Assembly: GCF_030848805.1 (NCBI RefSeq)
Contig: NC_092362.1
Location: forward strand, 5,952,001 to 6,016,000
Length of the DNA stretch: 64,000 bases
Direction of reading: 5' to 3'
Source: Temnothorax longispinosus
Taxonomy: Eukaryota; Arthropoda; Insecta; Hymenoptera; Formicidae
Positions 49,085-59,653 of this stretch are shown here, piece by piece. The notes below the pieces were generated by a model. That model saw nothing but the letters and a program-made list of their open reading frames with translations. It searched no databases and had not been told where the DNA came from. Position numbers and translations under genes: made by a program. Positions within the stretch are counted from its first letter, which is position 1, and each line of letters opens with the position of its first letter.

Positions 49085-52000
49085 AAATTTTTAAAAATGG
49101 TTTCTTCTCTTTCTTATCAAACGATCTTATGCCACAATCCCCGTTTCATGCTAGATGTCGAAGTCGTCGCGAATCGGCAACGACGAGTTCTTCTCGCGTT
49201 CGTCACGCGGAAATGGCGGCCGCGAGGTCACCGGCTAAAAACCGTCGCCGAAACCGGCACAACGAGTATCGGCGTATCGCCCACATAATACGCGTTATCA
49301 GCGTTGAACCATAATTAGCACGCAGCTGCACGAAACGCGGCGAGCAAGCACGATAATGCATCTACGGCGATTCGGTTGGTTCAAGACGCGCGGTATATCG
49401 TGCTGCGTCGTTACGTAAAAGCGAAGGACGGCGCCGGTCTAAAAATAGGCGCGCAATAGTCGCGCTATCTCACGCCGTTTCTGCTCACCGTCCCCCGCGA
49501 CCCCATCTGCGTCCCCCTCCTCCTTCCCGTCTCCGTCCCCATCCCCATCGTCTCGTCCCGGCCATGTCGCCCACGTCCCCGTCACCAGCCCACGTCATCC
49601 ATCCATCCTTCTCGCGCTCCTGCCATTTGCCGCCATTGCGGCCGAAAAAGAAAGCCGCCGCGGGGACAACAGCGCGTATATTGCATTCCATCGAGTTTTC
49701 CTCTCAAGGTCAGATAGCCCACCGTTCGAATTCAATACGAACCACCTCGTCTTTAATGCCTTCTCGAGTACTGGGCTCTCGCATACCTGGCAGCGGTTCT
49801 CATCGTTCATATAACGAGAATCGCCCGCAGACCGTGTGTGTACTCTCTCGCACGAACTTCTCTGATCGTTTGATGGTTCGACCGATTCGATTTCTGAACG
49901 TATGCTACAAAATTATGTCGGAAACGAACGGAACCGATTTCGAGACCGAAATTTGACAACGATGACTAATATAATTCTAGAAACTTTTGCAAATATATAG
50001 TGTAATAAATCAAGGTCTGTGATGATTACATCGAGTTTTTAAACTCTGTCTCCGATTTCTTCGATTAGTATCTCAGTAATTTGAATTGGATGACACTGGT
50101 CTTCTCATTCGTCAAGCCGACAAGAAAGCGGATCGGAACGCGACAAGGGAAATCAATAACGGCCAACGCAATCGAAGCGACGACGGTTGGCACGTCCGTC
50201 GTCGGCTGGCAGCCGGCTGGAATTTCCTATCGATCGTCTGCGTGTTCCAGAACGTTCTACGAGCATCCGTTTGAACGCGCCCAACGCGATCGCGCTACTC
50301 CGGATCGGCGATCGAATCGTCGAACAGACGCGTATTCGGAATTCGAAATTTCCTGAAGATTGCAAACCGCTGCCTAGCGGACGCGGTGAAAAAGATGACC
50401 GTCTCAGACACTCAGACATAGCCTTTATATCGGTAAAGGCAGACGCGAGCCATAAGCCATACACGTACACGAACTACACGAGCAAGCCAGAAAGTGTGTG
50501 TAGAGATCGCGGTTACCATGAGTCTTGGGGTAGGGCAGTGGAAATTTCCACTGGTGCCCGCTGGGACGGTCAATACTCTCTCTCTCCGTGCTGTAACGCG
50601 CGCCGCAACGACGGTCGTCCGGATTACAGGGCGTTTCAGGCACGATCGGCACGTGCCGCGCACCGTTACGGCTTCCCGCCTTCAGGGAATTCCCGCTGAG
50701 ATAGTCCGCGGATCTTTCGATCAGGCCGATTCCGAGGTCGACAGAATGAAACCACGAAGCCACGACGCTCACTCGACCGTAATGAGATTACTCGCGAAAC
50801 CTTAATTCCGCTCGGAGCAATGCTGTAGAGCTGTATTCTTTAAAGACACCTATGAAGTTTCACTTCTTCGATCGATTAAAGAGACATTTATGCAGTACGT
50901 CACGTTGTATATAGGCAATCGCTTTAATGTTATTGCCTTGAAATCAAAGCTTTCAATGCACGATATATAATTCACATCTGAATTACATTTTATATTGAAA
51001 AAATCATTAGAGATACGTTTTCATGTTATTATTAGCTAATATAAAATCTATTCCTCATTATTTTCATATGAATTAATTGCCTGGTAACGTTTTCCCCGTA
51101 TTTGTCAATAAATGTGATATAGGTGGTCATTATGTCGCTTCGAAAATAGCTACTTCAGAATGTGCACGTATTTATTATACGAAGCCTTTTCGGAACCCGT
51201 GCCAGAATGATGATTCATCACAGAATACCACGTCTGATGTCGAGTACCGAGTAATATCTGCCTCAACTCTTTTCAACGGACTTTGCGAACATACGTTATA
51301 ACCTTGAATTGATATAAGAATACATCTAATGACTTTTTAAAACATACATCTTTTTATTATATCGTATTTATTATATTTTATTTAAATTGCTAGAATTATA
51401 AATAAAAAATCTGTCAATCAATTATCGATAAAAGTGCATATACAAGATATACATGTGAAAACGTTTAATCGGTTAAAAATAATCTGTTCCACTGAACATG
51501 AACAAAGGCAAACGAGGTTGCAAAGAAAACCCTCGTGCAAGTGTTGCACAAGTCTAACGACAATCTTGTCTCTACTCGGATATCGAATCCGATCCCAGCA
51601 CCATCTCGGCGTCACCGCCAGGAATCGGTCCCGGGCCGAGATCGGTAAATTTGACGAGCCACCCGCGGGATGATTTTTCACGCCAGGAGAGAAGAGAGAC
51701 AGGGAGAGTACGAGGCGTGACCGACGAGCATGTTATTTCGGCGTGACGCAACGTTACCGTACACGGCGAGATCGGCGGGGTATTTTTTGGCAGCCGATAC
51801 ATTTAAACCGTCGATCGATGTGCCAAATGCTCGCTTTATCGTCCCACTCCACGTGCCACATAGATCGGGCCAGGAAATGTGGAAATAGCACGCCGGGCTT
51901 TTTAGCCTTTCGGTCTAGGCTCGACCGAAGGCTGCCTAGAGTAATTCCCGGGCGAATTTTCCCTCCTATAACGATTTCCGGCGAGAGGTTTCGCCGGTGA

Positions 52001-54434
52001 GCTGCCAGGTTCGACGCGTCTTAATTAAGCCTAGATTATAAGAGAGAATGCACGAGCGACAATTCCATTTCGGCGATCTCGCTTTCGTGATAGGGGAAGA
52101 AGTGGACGATACCCTAGCAGTATCCTACGTGATGAAATTATCTAATAAAAACGATATCAGTATCGATAAATGGTCTTCGAGCTGTTCTCAGATAACCGGC
52201 TATCACCTTGCCAGAAGTTAAAGCCAAAAGCACGAATTTATGTTATAATATCATTACAAACTGTAATTAATAAATCACAAATATTCTTTCAAATGATCGA
52301 CACATAATTATTCCTTTTTACATGAGCTGGTAAAAATATCAGAATACTGAAAGTTCATTTCCAGATATAGAAAGTGTGTTTGTTTCCGCATCAGAATCGT
52401 CTTTCGAATGTTACAATATATATTTAAATTTTGAGAGATCGCAATTCTGTTCCTATATGTACGTTTCTATTTGTCGCTATCAATCTTAAATCTTCGAAAC
52501 TGGCATGAGCTAGGCGGTAGTGTTAGCACTCGAGGGAAAGTATTCCCGGGAACGCGATCGGCAAGTGAGACGCGCCCCAAGATCCAGTTCAACACCGTGT
52601 CTCATATGCCGAGATTCTCGTTGGAAGCGTCGAATTAATTTTAGACTCCACCTCGCTGTATTTCCAAGGGAAGCCCCGTCTCTCGTTTCGAGTCGCGCAA
52701 CGCGAGGCGCATACACCTATCCGTTGCATCCCGTCTATCGATTAGCGAGAACCGGCAGCAGCCGGCGTCGTCTTGTGCGCGTAACTTTTCAAAACGGGCA
52801 GACGGCATCGAGAGGGTTGCTAATTTCCACGTTAAAGTCGCGAAGTAACGGCGCCGTGCCTTTCTACTACTATAACGCGATACGTCTGACGTCAAATAAG
52901 TGTCCCCCGTCGTCCCACGCTTCGACATCTACGATGAATGAAACGTACGGGGGATCAATAGCGCGAAAATAGGCTCCCGTTCATTTTAATCCTGCGGAAT
53001 ACTTGGCAATAGTCCCGTCGCCGCGAGGCTGTTTTAGAGATAGCGCGCGAATGCAGGCCGGCATACCAGAAACGGAGAATGACGGTGTCATATTGCAAAT
53101 ATCCGCGAATACGTTAAGCGGGCGTGAGAAAAAAAAACGATTCACTTTCGTTATTTCGGGAGCGACGGTGAACAGGAAAGTCGTGAGACGAATTTGAATG
53201 CCAATCGATGGAGAATCCTGCTACGTAGCGCTCCGAAAAATTTTTCACAACCGTGTAAAGTGTCTCATAAAACCTTTGGGAATCTGCCAATGGCATTGTT
53301 TGACTTACTTCTGCGGTGGTTAACCGAATATTTGCTCCAGAAATATCCGCATATTTCGGTATTCTGAAATGTGGACGATACTCGCTTTCTCGGGAACACG
53401 AAAACGCGACGACCGCTGCGCGCAGGCATATTTAATTATTGTAAGTCAGTAAAATATTGAGAGAGACACTGAGGAACGGTCGTAAAACGGCAAAGCCGTC
53501 GGTGTGTCGGCGACAGAAATCCATTTGAATGATTCACGCGGCCATTACAAGAACATGACGGTGTAAACTTGAGCCATGAGAAGCGTCAAATGTTCTATGT
53601 TCTATTCACGTAAGACAAACTTAAAAAAACGAGGTGTCTCCCTCGCTTCGACATTTAGCGCAGTTCCTCCTGCGCAGGAATACTCCTAACAAAAAAAACA
53701 GCGGATTAACTAACAGCGCGGTGTGAGACAATTTAAATGCAACGAGGATCTTTAAATAGCTATTTCGGCATGCTCTCCTCTTCTTTCAGCCAATTTCTCG
53801 CATCCACATAGAGTGCGCGAAAAAGGGAGGGAATATAATCCTTTTCAGGTTTCTTTCTTAAAAGTTTTTGCCGTGGAATAAAAGATTCACTTCTTTTAAG
53901 CCTTTCTGTACATAAAAAATTATTAATTAGCAAGAAGTGCAATTTCTCGCATAGTGAAATAAAATTTCAAGAGAAGTTAATTTATACTATATAATTTTCT
54001 TATTTTAAAAACTTATTTTAAATGGGATATATCTATAAAATATAATATAATCCATAAAATATAAAGTTTGCTTATATTTAAGTTTTCTTGCACGTAAAAA
54101 GATTATGAGCTTCCATTAGCAAAAATTGCAGTTCCTCGTGTTTCATTTCGAGGAAACAAAACATTAATCATGACTATTCCTATTATTCGTGATACTGTGT
54201 ATCGCCAGTCTTCAATTATATGCGTGACAGTTTAATCGTAAGTGAACGGCTGTCTACAAAGACGTCATCCTAATACCGCTCTCATCATTCTCACAATTAC
54301 GTACAAAGCATTTGACACAACACACCAATTACTTCCCATGTAAACCTGCGAGTTCATATACGCATGTATAATCATGTGGTATGCACAAACATATTAAAAA
54401 TCAGAAATATGGAAATTTATACGGAGATACAAAG

Positions 54435-54470
54435 TACGCTAGAACCTCGATTAGTCAAATTAGCTGATGG
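54435..54470 (+). repeat. Possible pogo/Tigger-like terminal repeat
   Basis: The stretch CTAGAACCTCGATTAGTCAA resembles the AGAACCTCGATTA motif at the ends of some pogo-type elements. No matching inverted end was found nearby and the downstream open frame (54694-54897) is not recognisable, so this is weak. Confidence 0.2.
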
Positions 54471-54512
54471 TTTTTCCCATGATTAATCGTTTCAAATAAT
54501 TAGATAATAAAA

Positions 54513-54583
54513 ACGATTACGTCTTAACTTTAAAAAGACAGTTTTGATATTAAACTTTCATTTTAAAGTTAAGACGTAATCGT
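54513..54583. repeat. Short inverted repeat with 23-bp arms
   Basis: ACGATTACGTCTTAACTTTA (continuing AAA) at the left is repeated exactly in reverse complement at the right, around a loop of about 25 bases rich in T and A. The stem is perfect. Confidence 0.65.
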
Positions 54584-55466
54584 CTCTGATTATGACTGCA
54601 TATAAAATTTAATTAATAAGGCTGTCGCACCGCGCCAGCATTAATCCACCATGGTAGAGTCGGATATGACTGTACAAAAATGGAAAGAGAAAGGTGATGC
54701 AATGGTTCGCAAGAATTTTAACCCTAATAGAGCTGGAGAAATTTGAAAAAACACATAAAAATATCCGCTCGTACATAAAAATTATAAAATCGCAGTCTTC
54801 TATACAATCATTATACAATATCAATACAAATTTTAAAAAAAGTAGTCCAAATGAAGAAACTAGCATTCAACACAAGTGTAGAGAAGGCAAAACGTAAAAA
54901 CACCATAATTAAGCTGCTTAGACTCGCAAGTTGGAGACGTGATGCGTATGAAATCTTGGAAAAAATGCGTTTTATAAAATATTAAATATTAGTTAACTTT
55001 TGTAAATGCACAATCACTGTTGCGATGGATAACGTGATATAACGTAATACTTATATCTGCCAACGATTTTGCATTCTTATTTCTAACAAGTACGTACGCA
55101 TACACACACGTGCGCGCACGCACACATGCGCGAAGGCGGAATACACAAGTTGAGCATATACCAGACTGATGCCGCAATTTTTTAGCGAAGATCGTCTCGG
55201 TTTTGGTATTTAACTCTAAAGCGAATGAGGAAGATGGATGTCAGGATTTCTTTTCGTATGTATATAGCGGTTATTATCCTTTCCCGCGCTATCGATCCCT
55301 CTCAAACTAGCGAACAACGCAATTTCAGGAACGTCAACGCGACACATTGGCGCCCGTGGAAGAGCTTCCTGCTATGTATAAACAAACGATAAATTACCTA
55401 ATATTTAATCCAATATTAAACAAAAAATCTTAAGCACGCTGCTAATTTTTATGTATATTTAAGTAG

Positions 55467-56988
55467 TGGGGATCTAGATCTCATATACTTACCCCTAAAG
55501 GCCGACAACTCTACCAGTCAATGTTAGAAAATAATCTCCATCCAATCTCCACAGGAGAACCAACATATTAGCCCACGGACCGTAAAAAAATCCCCGACGT
55601 CATAAGATTTTTGCGTGTCAAAGGGCATATCAGAGCACTACTTTAAAGCAGAATCATGCTTTGATCTGTCATCAGATCCTTCTCCTATATTAGTCACGCT
55701 AAGTACTACAGTAATAAAGAAAGAGAAATCCCCAATCCTGTGCAATAAAAACACCAATTGGAACCTATTCAGAGAAATTCTTACAATTAACTTGCAACAT
55801 TTAACTTGCAACATACGTCTCAAAACCAAGGAGGATCTGGAAGTTGCAATAGATCATTTTAACATCTTGGTTCAAAAAAGCTGCGTGGGAATCAACACCT
55901 GAGAAACAAGACTCCGAAAAATTAACACACTGTAACACTTCAACAAACATAAAATCCAAAATTCTGGAAAAAAGAAAACTCAGGAAAATCTGGCAATTAA
56001 ACTAGGTCTCAACTATATAAGGCAAAATTTAAAAAGGCTGTCAAGCAACTGAATGAAATAATAAGTAGTGAGCAAAACAAAGAAGTAGAAGAGTACCTCT
56101 CCAATTTAGCACCCACTGAAGCCACTGACTATTTGCTCTGGAAGGCCACGAGAAAAATGAAAAATTCAAAACTACAAATTCCACCCATACGTCAAGATAA
56201 CGGGAAATGGGCAAAGAGCAGCAAAGATAAAGTCAAACTATTCGCTGATCATCTAAGTAAAGTTTTTGAACCATACCCGCAAGAATTACCCGCAGAGTAC
56301 GAAAATGAAATCTATGAATTTCTTTAGGCACCGCTGCAAATGGATATACCCATCGAAAAAATAACTGTTAAAGAAGTCAAATATATAATACATAAAGACT
56401 TAAATGCGAAAAAGGCTCCGGGGTTTGACCTAATTAACGGAATTCTTTTAAAAGAGCTGCCACTTAAGGCTATAAGATTTCTAACAATTATATACAATAC
56501 TATAATAAGGCTAAACTACTTCCCAGCACTATGGAAAGTAGCACAAATAACTCTAATTCTTAAACAGGGAAAAGACCCAGAGGAATGTACTTCGTACACG
56601 GAGAAAATTTTATGTTAAATTTTACTATGCTGCCGCACCAACTGCGGACCATCAAGACGCCCCAAGTTTAAATGCTATAGTCTTGTGTAAAATTACTATG
56701 TCCATAGCATTTAATGCTACAATCATAGCATTCAATACTATAATAATGCTATGATCGTATCACTAAATGCTATGGACATAGTAATTTTACACAAGACTAG
56801 AGCATTTAAACTTGGGCGTCTTGATGGTCCGCAGTTGGTGCGGCAGCATAGTAAAATTTAACATAAAATTTTCTCCGTGTACAGACCCATCAGCCTGTTA
56901 TCCATCCTGTCTAAGATTTTTGAAAAATTTATTAAAAAGAATCAAACCAATTCTGAAAAGTGAAAAGATCATCCCAGGACACCAATTT
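55467..56988 (+). pseudogene. Jockey-type non-LTR retrotransposon fragment (endonuclease end to reverse transcriptase start)
   Basis: Reading through the breaks gives, in order, the late endonuclease region (WGSR, then TPKGRQLYQSM, STGEPTY, SKGISEHY and CFDLSSDPSPILVTL), the linker (PTEATDYLLWKATRK) and the early reverse transcriptase (NAKKAPGFDLINGILLKELP, LNYFPALWKVAQITLILK, then SY/RPISLLSILSKIFEK and KSEKIIPGHQF). Both ends are missing: ORF1, the endonuclease start and all of the RT catalytic core beyond PGHQF. It is broken by stops at 55569 and 56325, frameshifts near 55605, in 55900-56030 and near 56935, and a 283-bp MITE at 56597. It is a dead copy. Such elements are common in insect genomes. 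Confidence 0.92.
56597..56879. mobile_element. Palindromic MITE (283 bp) inserted in the jockey fragment
   Basis: The arms are near-perfect inverted copies over about 120 bases, starting CACGGAGAAAATTTTATG, with an inner palindrome (ATCATAGCATT with AATGCTATGAT) and a small loop. It splits the conserved RT motif S-Y-R-P-I-S: reading from the TAC codon at 56595 and removing 285 bases restores Tyr-Arg-Pro-Ile-Ser. The target duplication is TA (56595-56596 and 56880-56881); GTAC is an equally valid reading, because the site GTAC is repeated on both sides. The insertion is in frame (285 bases). The start resembles the 31442 MITE, which suggests a Tc1/mariner-type relative. Confidence 0.88.
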
Positions 56989-57137
56989 AATCGTAATAAA
57001 TGTGCAGTTAAAAAACAAGATAAAAATAATATTAAAAATTTTAAAGTGCCTTCTCCGATTAAAAATTCTGCGATAAAAAACATCGGAAAAATCTATTACG
57101 TTACGATAATAAATATCACGAAGTAGACTAGACTGGC

Positions 57138-57195
57138 GCCAGTATTCCTATAGACGCCCGCACGTATACATGCACGGGCGTGTATGTATACTGGC
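57138..57195. other. Double-stem hairpin next to the jockey remnant
   Basis: The outer stem GCCAGTAT/ATACTGGC and inner stem ACGCCCG/CGGGCGT enclose a loop with CACGTATACATG. The whole is 58 bases. It could be a small regulatory RNA precursor or a mobile-element end. Confidence 0.35.
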
Positions 57196-58610
57196 GTGCA
57201 TTGGTAACGCATTGCTTATCGACGTGTTTCCGCGTAAAAGATACATGCGATATACCGGCGATCGAATATAAACTTTGTACAGCAAAATAACGCCTCGCGT
57301 CCCAGCGTATTAGCATCACTGTTTTGTTTTTCTAAAAAATAGTGCTTCCAAACTTCTATACGCGATAGTATATATTAATATATTCTATAAAAATACTTCA
57401 AAAACCTAATTAATTTAATGTATTAATTAAATACAGAGATACGTGAACCTAAAATAGTAATTATTGCGCATGTTCAATTCTTTAATCTAAATATCTTTTA
57501 AACAGATTTAACAAAAAAGTTAAACAATATTTCCAAGAATCATCTTTATTTAGGCCATAAACCACTATAAAATTTGATAAATAGCGAAAGAACTAATTTT
57601 TGTGTACAAATATAATCCAAGGATAGGCTTTAAAATTGTTATAAATACATATATAAATATATTAATGTTATGAATATTTCATATTAAATATTTTAACTTC
57701 TCGAAATAGTCAAATGTGTATTTAATCGCGATCGAGCGATCAGGATTCCGCTATTTTTAAGCGGCGACACAACGTCGCGGGTTACCTCGCAAAAAAAAAA
57801 ATGAATGCGAGTTCACGCGTCTCACGCGCTTCGGCACAAAAACCAGCGACGCAACTGTTCGCCGTGCCTTTTTACTCCTGCACTCCTGCGATACGTGGTC
57901 ACCAAACAAAGAATGGTAATGGTAATTTGTTCACGGACGCGCACACTTCTTGCCTTTATACGAGTCTTTATAGTCTTAATAGAAATAAACTACACAGTCA
58001 CTAGCCACTTAAAGAGTTTCTTCGAATACCAGTTTGAAATCATGGCAAGTCTTGTTTGCTGATTAAATCTGTGTGTGTGAAAAAGAAGGGTTGAATCTGT
58101 TATGATCCGTGATTCGCATGAGAGTCTAGGATAATGTACATAAAGCGTTGAATCACGTTTACTCATAATTACCACACGCTTCGTGTAATTGTAGACATAT
58201 GCACGGAATTTATTACACTTTTTGATTATAAGTTCTTCAAATGCTTAATTTCTAGAGAAATGGATTGCGAGAGTCTTTTTCTGCCTGAATTAACTTTCGT
58301 AAAATCTATAAATAAATAAAGAATCATTCAGAAATTACCAGAGTGGAAGTTTTCGTACAGATATTTTACCCCAAGGCTTGTGGAAGACAAACACACACAC
58401 ATGAAACTTAATTCTAAACCCCCGTTCACCGACTCAAATTAAAGTCAAACGCAGTAAGTTAATAATAACGTAATTTCCCTTTCTCCTATCACGATGCGAA
58501 ACGTGCCTAGTGTCACGTGGCGTTTGTTTACATGCATTCGGGCCCACGTGGGCATAGGCGACTACGTCTCTCGTCTACGAGCGCGACCAGAACTCGAAAG
58601 CACGGGTCTA

Positions 58611-58690
58611 TACGATAAAACGCGGCCCGCTCGCGCGAAAGGGTGCATCTTTCGTTCCAGAGAGCGAAAGGCGCCGGTCGTTTTATCGTA
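58611..58690. other. 80-nt pre-miRNA-like hairpin in a GC-rich patch
   Basis: TACGATAAAACG pairs perfectly with CGTTTTATCGTA at the base. Then CGGC pairs with GCCG and CGCTC with GAGCG, with small internal loops and an apical loop. Length and layered stem fit a miRNA precursor, but no known family was recognised. It lies within a CpG-rich patch (58480-58960). Confidence 0.3.
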
Positions 58691-59613
58691 CGAGTCGTCG
58701 GTAACGCAGGCCACCTGAAACAGTGTGGAAGAGCTCGAAATCATTCACAGATGTCATCAAGCTAATTGGCGTGGCCCCGATCGTCATCGCCGGTACGACC
58801 GCGTGACCGGCCGATCGGCACCCACGTGAATTCGCGCGGGTCAACCGTCAACCGCGGTTCCGAGGGTGGCGACGATCACGCGCGCGAGGACGCGTCCTAA
58901 TCGCGCGTTCACGTACGAGCAACGCTTGTCTCGTCGATGTCAGACGCAAACGTGTAACTTACGAGATGTTTCAATCGAAGAATTATAGAAAAAGCGGCGA
59001 AACTTTACTATAACAAATTTAATAAACTCAAATTCGTACTTGATCATCGGCTGAAGGAAACCTGAAGAGATCAAAACTTGTTCTAGAGATTTAATTAGAA
59101 AGTGTTAGAAACGAATGTAATCATTGCACATCGCACGAGTCTTCGCGCTTGCAAGCTGATATCGGCCTTAATTCGTTCAAGTTGTCTGTAAACGAGCTGA
59201 AATGTTCCAATTAAAGTTTTTAAATCTCTCAGATTTTAATTGTTTTGATCAGAGAGGTTTTAGGTGTAAATACGAAATTAAGAAGTTCCGCATGAAGAAA
59301 ATATATTGATTAACATTCCAACGTTTCTTATTCTATATATGGAACAAAATATTATTTCATTTCAAGGAGTTATATTTAAAAAATAATAATTTAATTTTCC
59401 CAGCAGGAAAGCCATTTACTCAACCATTTTTTGGAAATAATGATTCTCTTTTTTACAACTGATTCAGTTAAAATAATTTAAACCTCGGAAACATGTATAC
59501 AGTTTCCTTCTTTATAATCCCAATTTTCATTTCAAATGCATGTTTATAATTATCTTTTAAAATGTGAGATATTTTGGGCGCTGTTTTAATTTGACTGTTT
59601 CTATTTGTTACAG

Positions 59614-59653
59614 ATCAATGCAGTTTCAGCTCCGCTGTTGTGCATCAATGTCG
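59614..59653 (+). CDS. Candidate 40-nt mini-exon of an unrecognised gene
   Basis: The segment is bounded by a strong acceptor (GTTTCTATTTGTTACAG ending at 59613) and a strong donor (GTCG then GTGAGTC). In frame 1 it reads INAVSAPLLCINV and ends in phase 1, like the end of a signal peptide. That phase fits the acceptor at 61722, whose exon then stays open to a stop. In frame 2 it has an ATG at 59618 and would start a protein MQFQLRCCASMS in phase 0. I recognise no family. The splice sites are the only real evidence, and the exon could also be untranslated. Confidence 0.3.

Larger units (their letters stand above)
44771..59613. other. Region downstream of the Dpr-family gene
   Basis: No host exon could be supported. 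The first part is AT-rich and featureless apart from a possible poly(A) signal. A 413-bp inverted repeat sits at 48672. GC-rich, CpG-rich sequence runs from about 49130 to 50780, again at 51580-52100 and 52500-53240, with chance open frames on both strands and a CT-rich segment (49490-49640). The jockey remnant and its inserted MITE occupy 55467-56988. A GC-rich patch with a hairpin lies at 58480-58960. Confidence 0.5.

Noticed and set aside
49726..49745. GTTCGAATTC as a tRNA B box
   Set aside because: No A box, acceptor stem or cloverleaf can be built around it. I found no convincing tRNA or rRNA gene in the window.
50187..50699. 170-codon plus-strand open frame
   Set aside because: It lies in a CpG-rich block where several frames on both strands are open. 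The residues are Arg/Ser-rich without any domain.
52520..52972. 150-codon plus-strand open frame
   Set aside because: Same situation: GC-rich sequence, overlapping frames on the other strand, and no recognisable motif.
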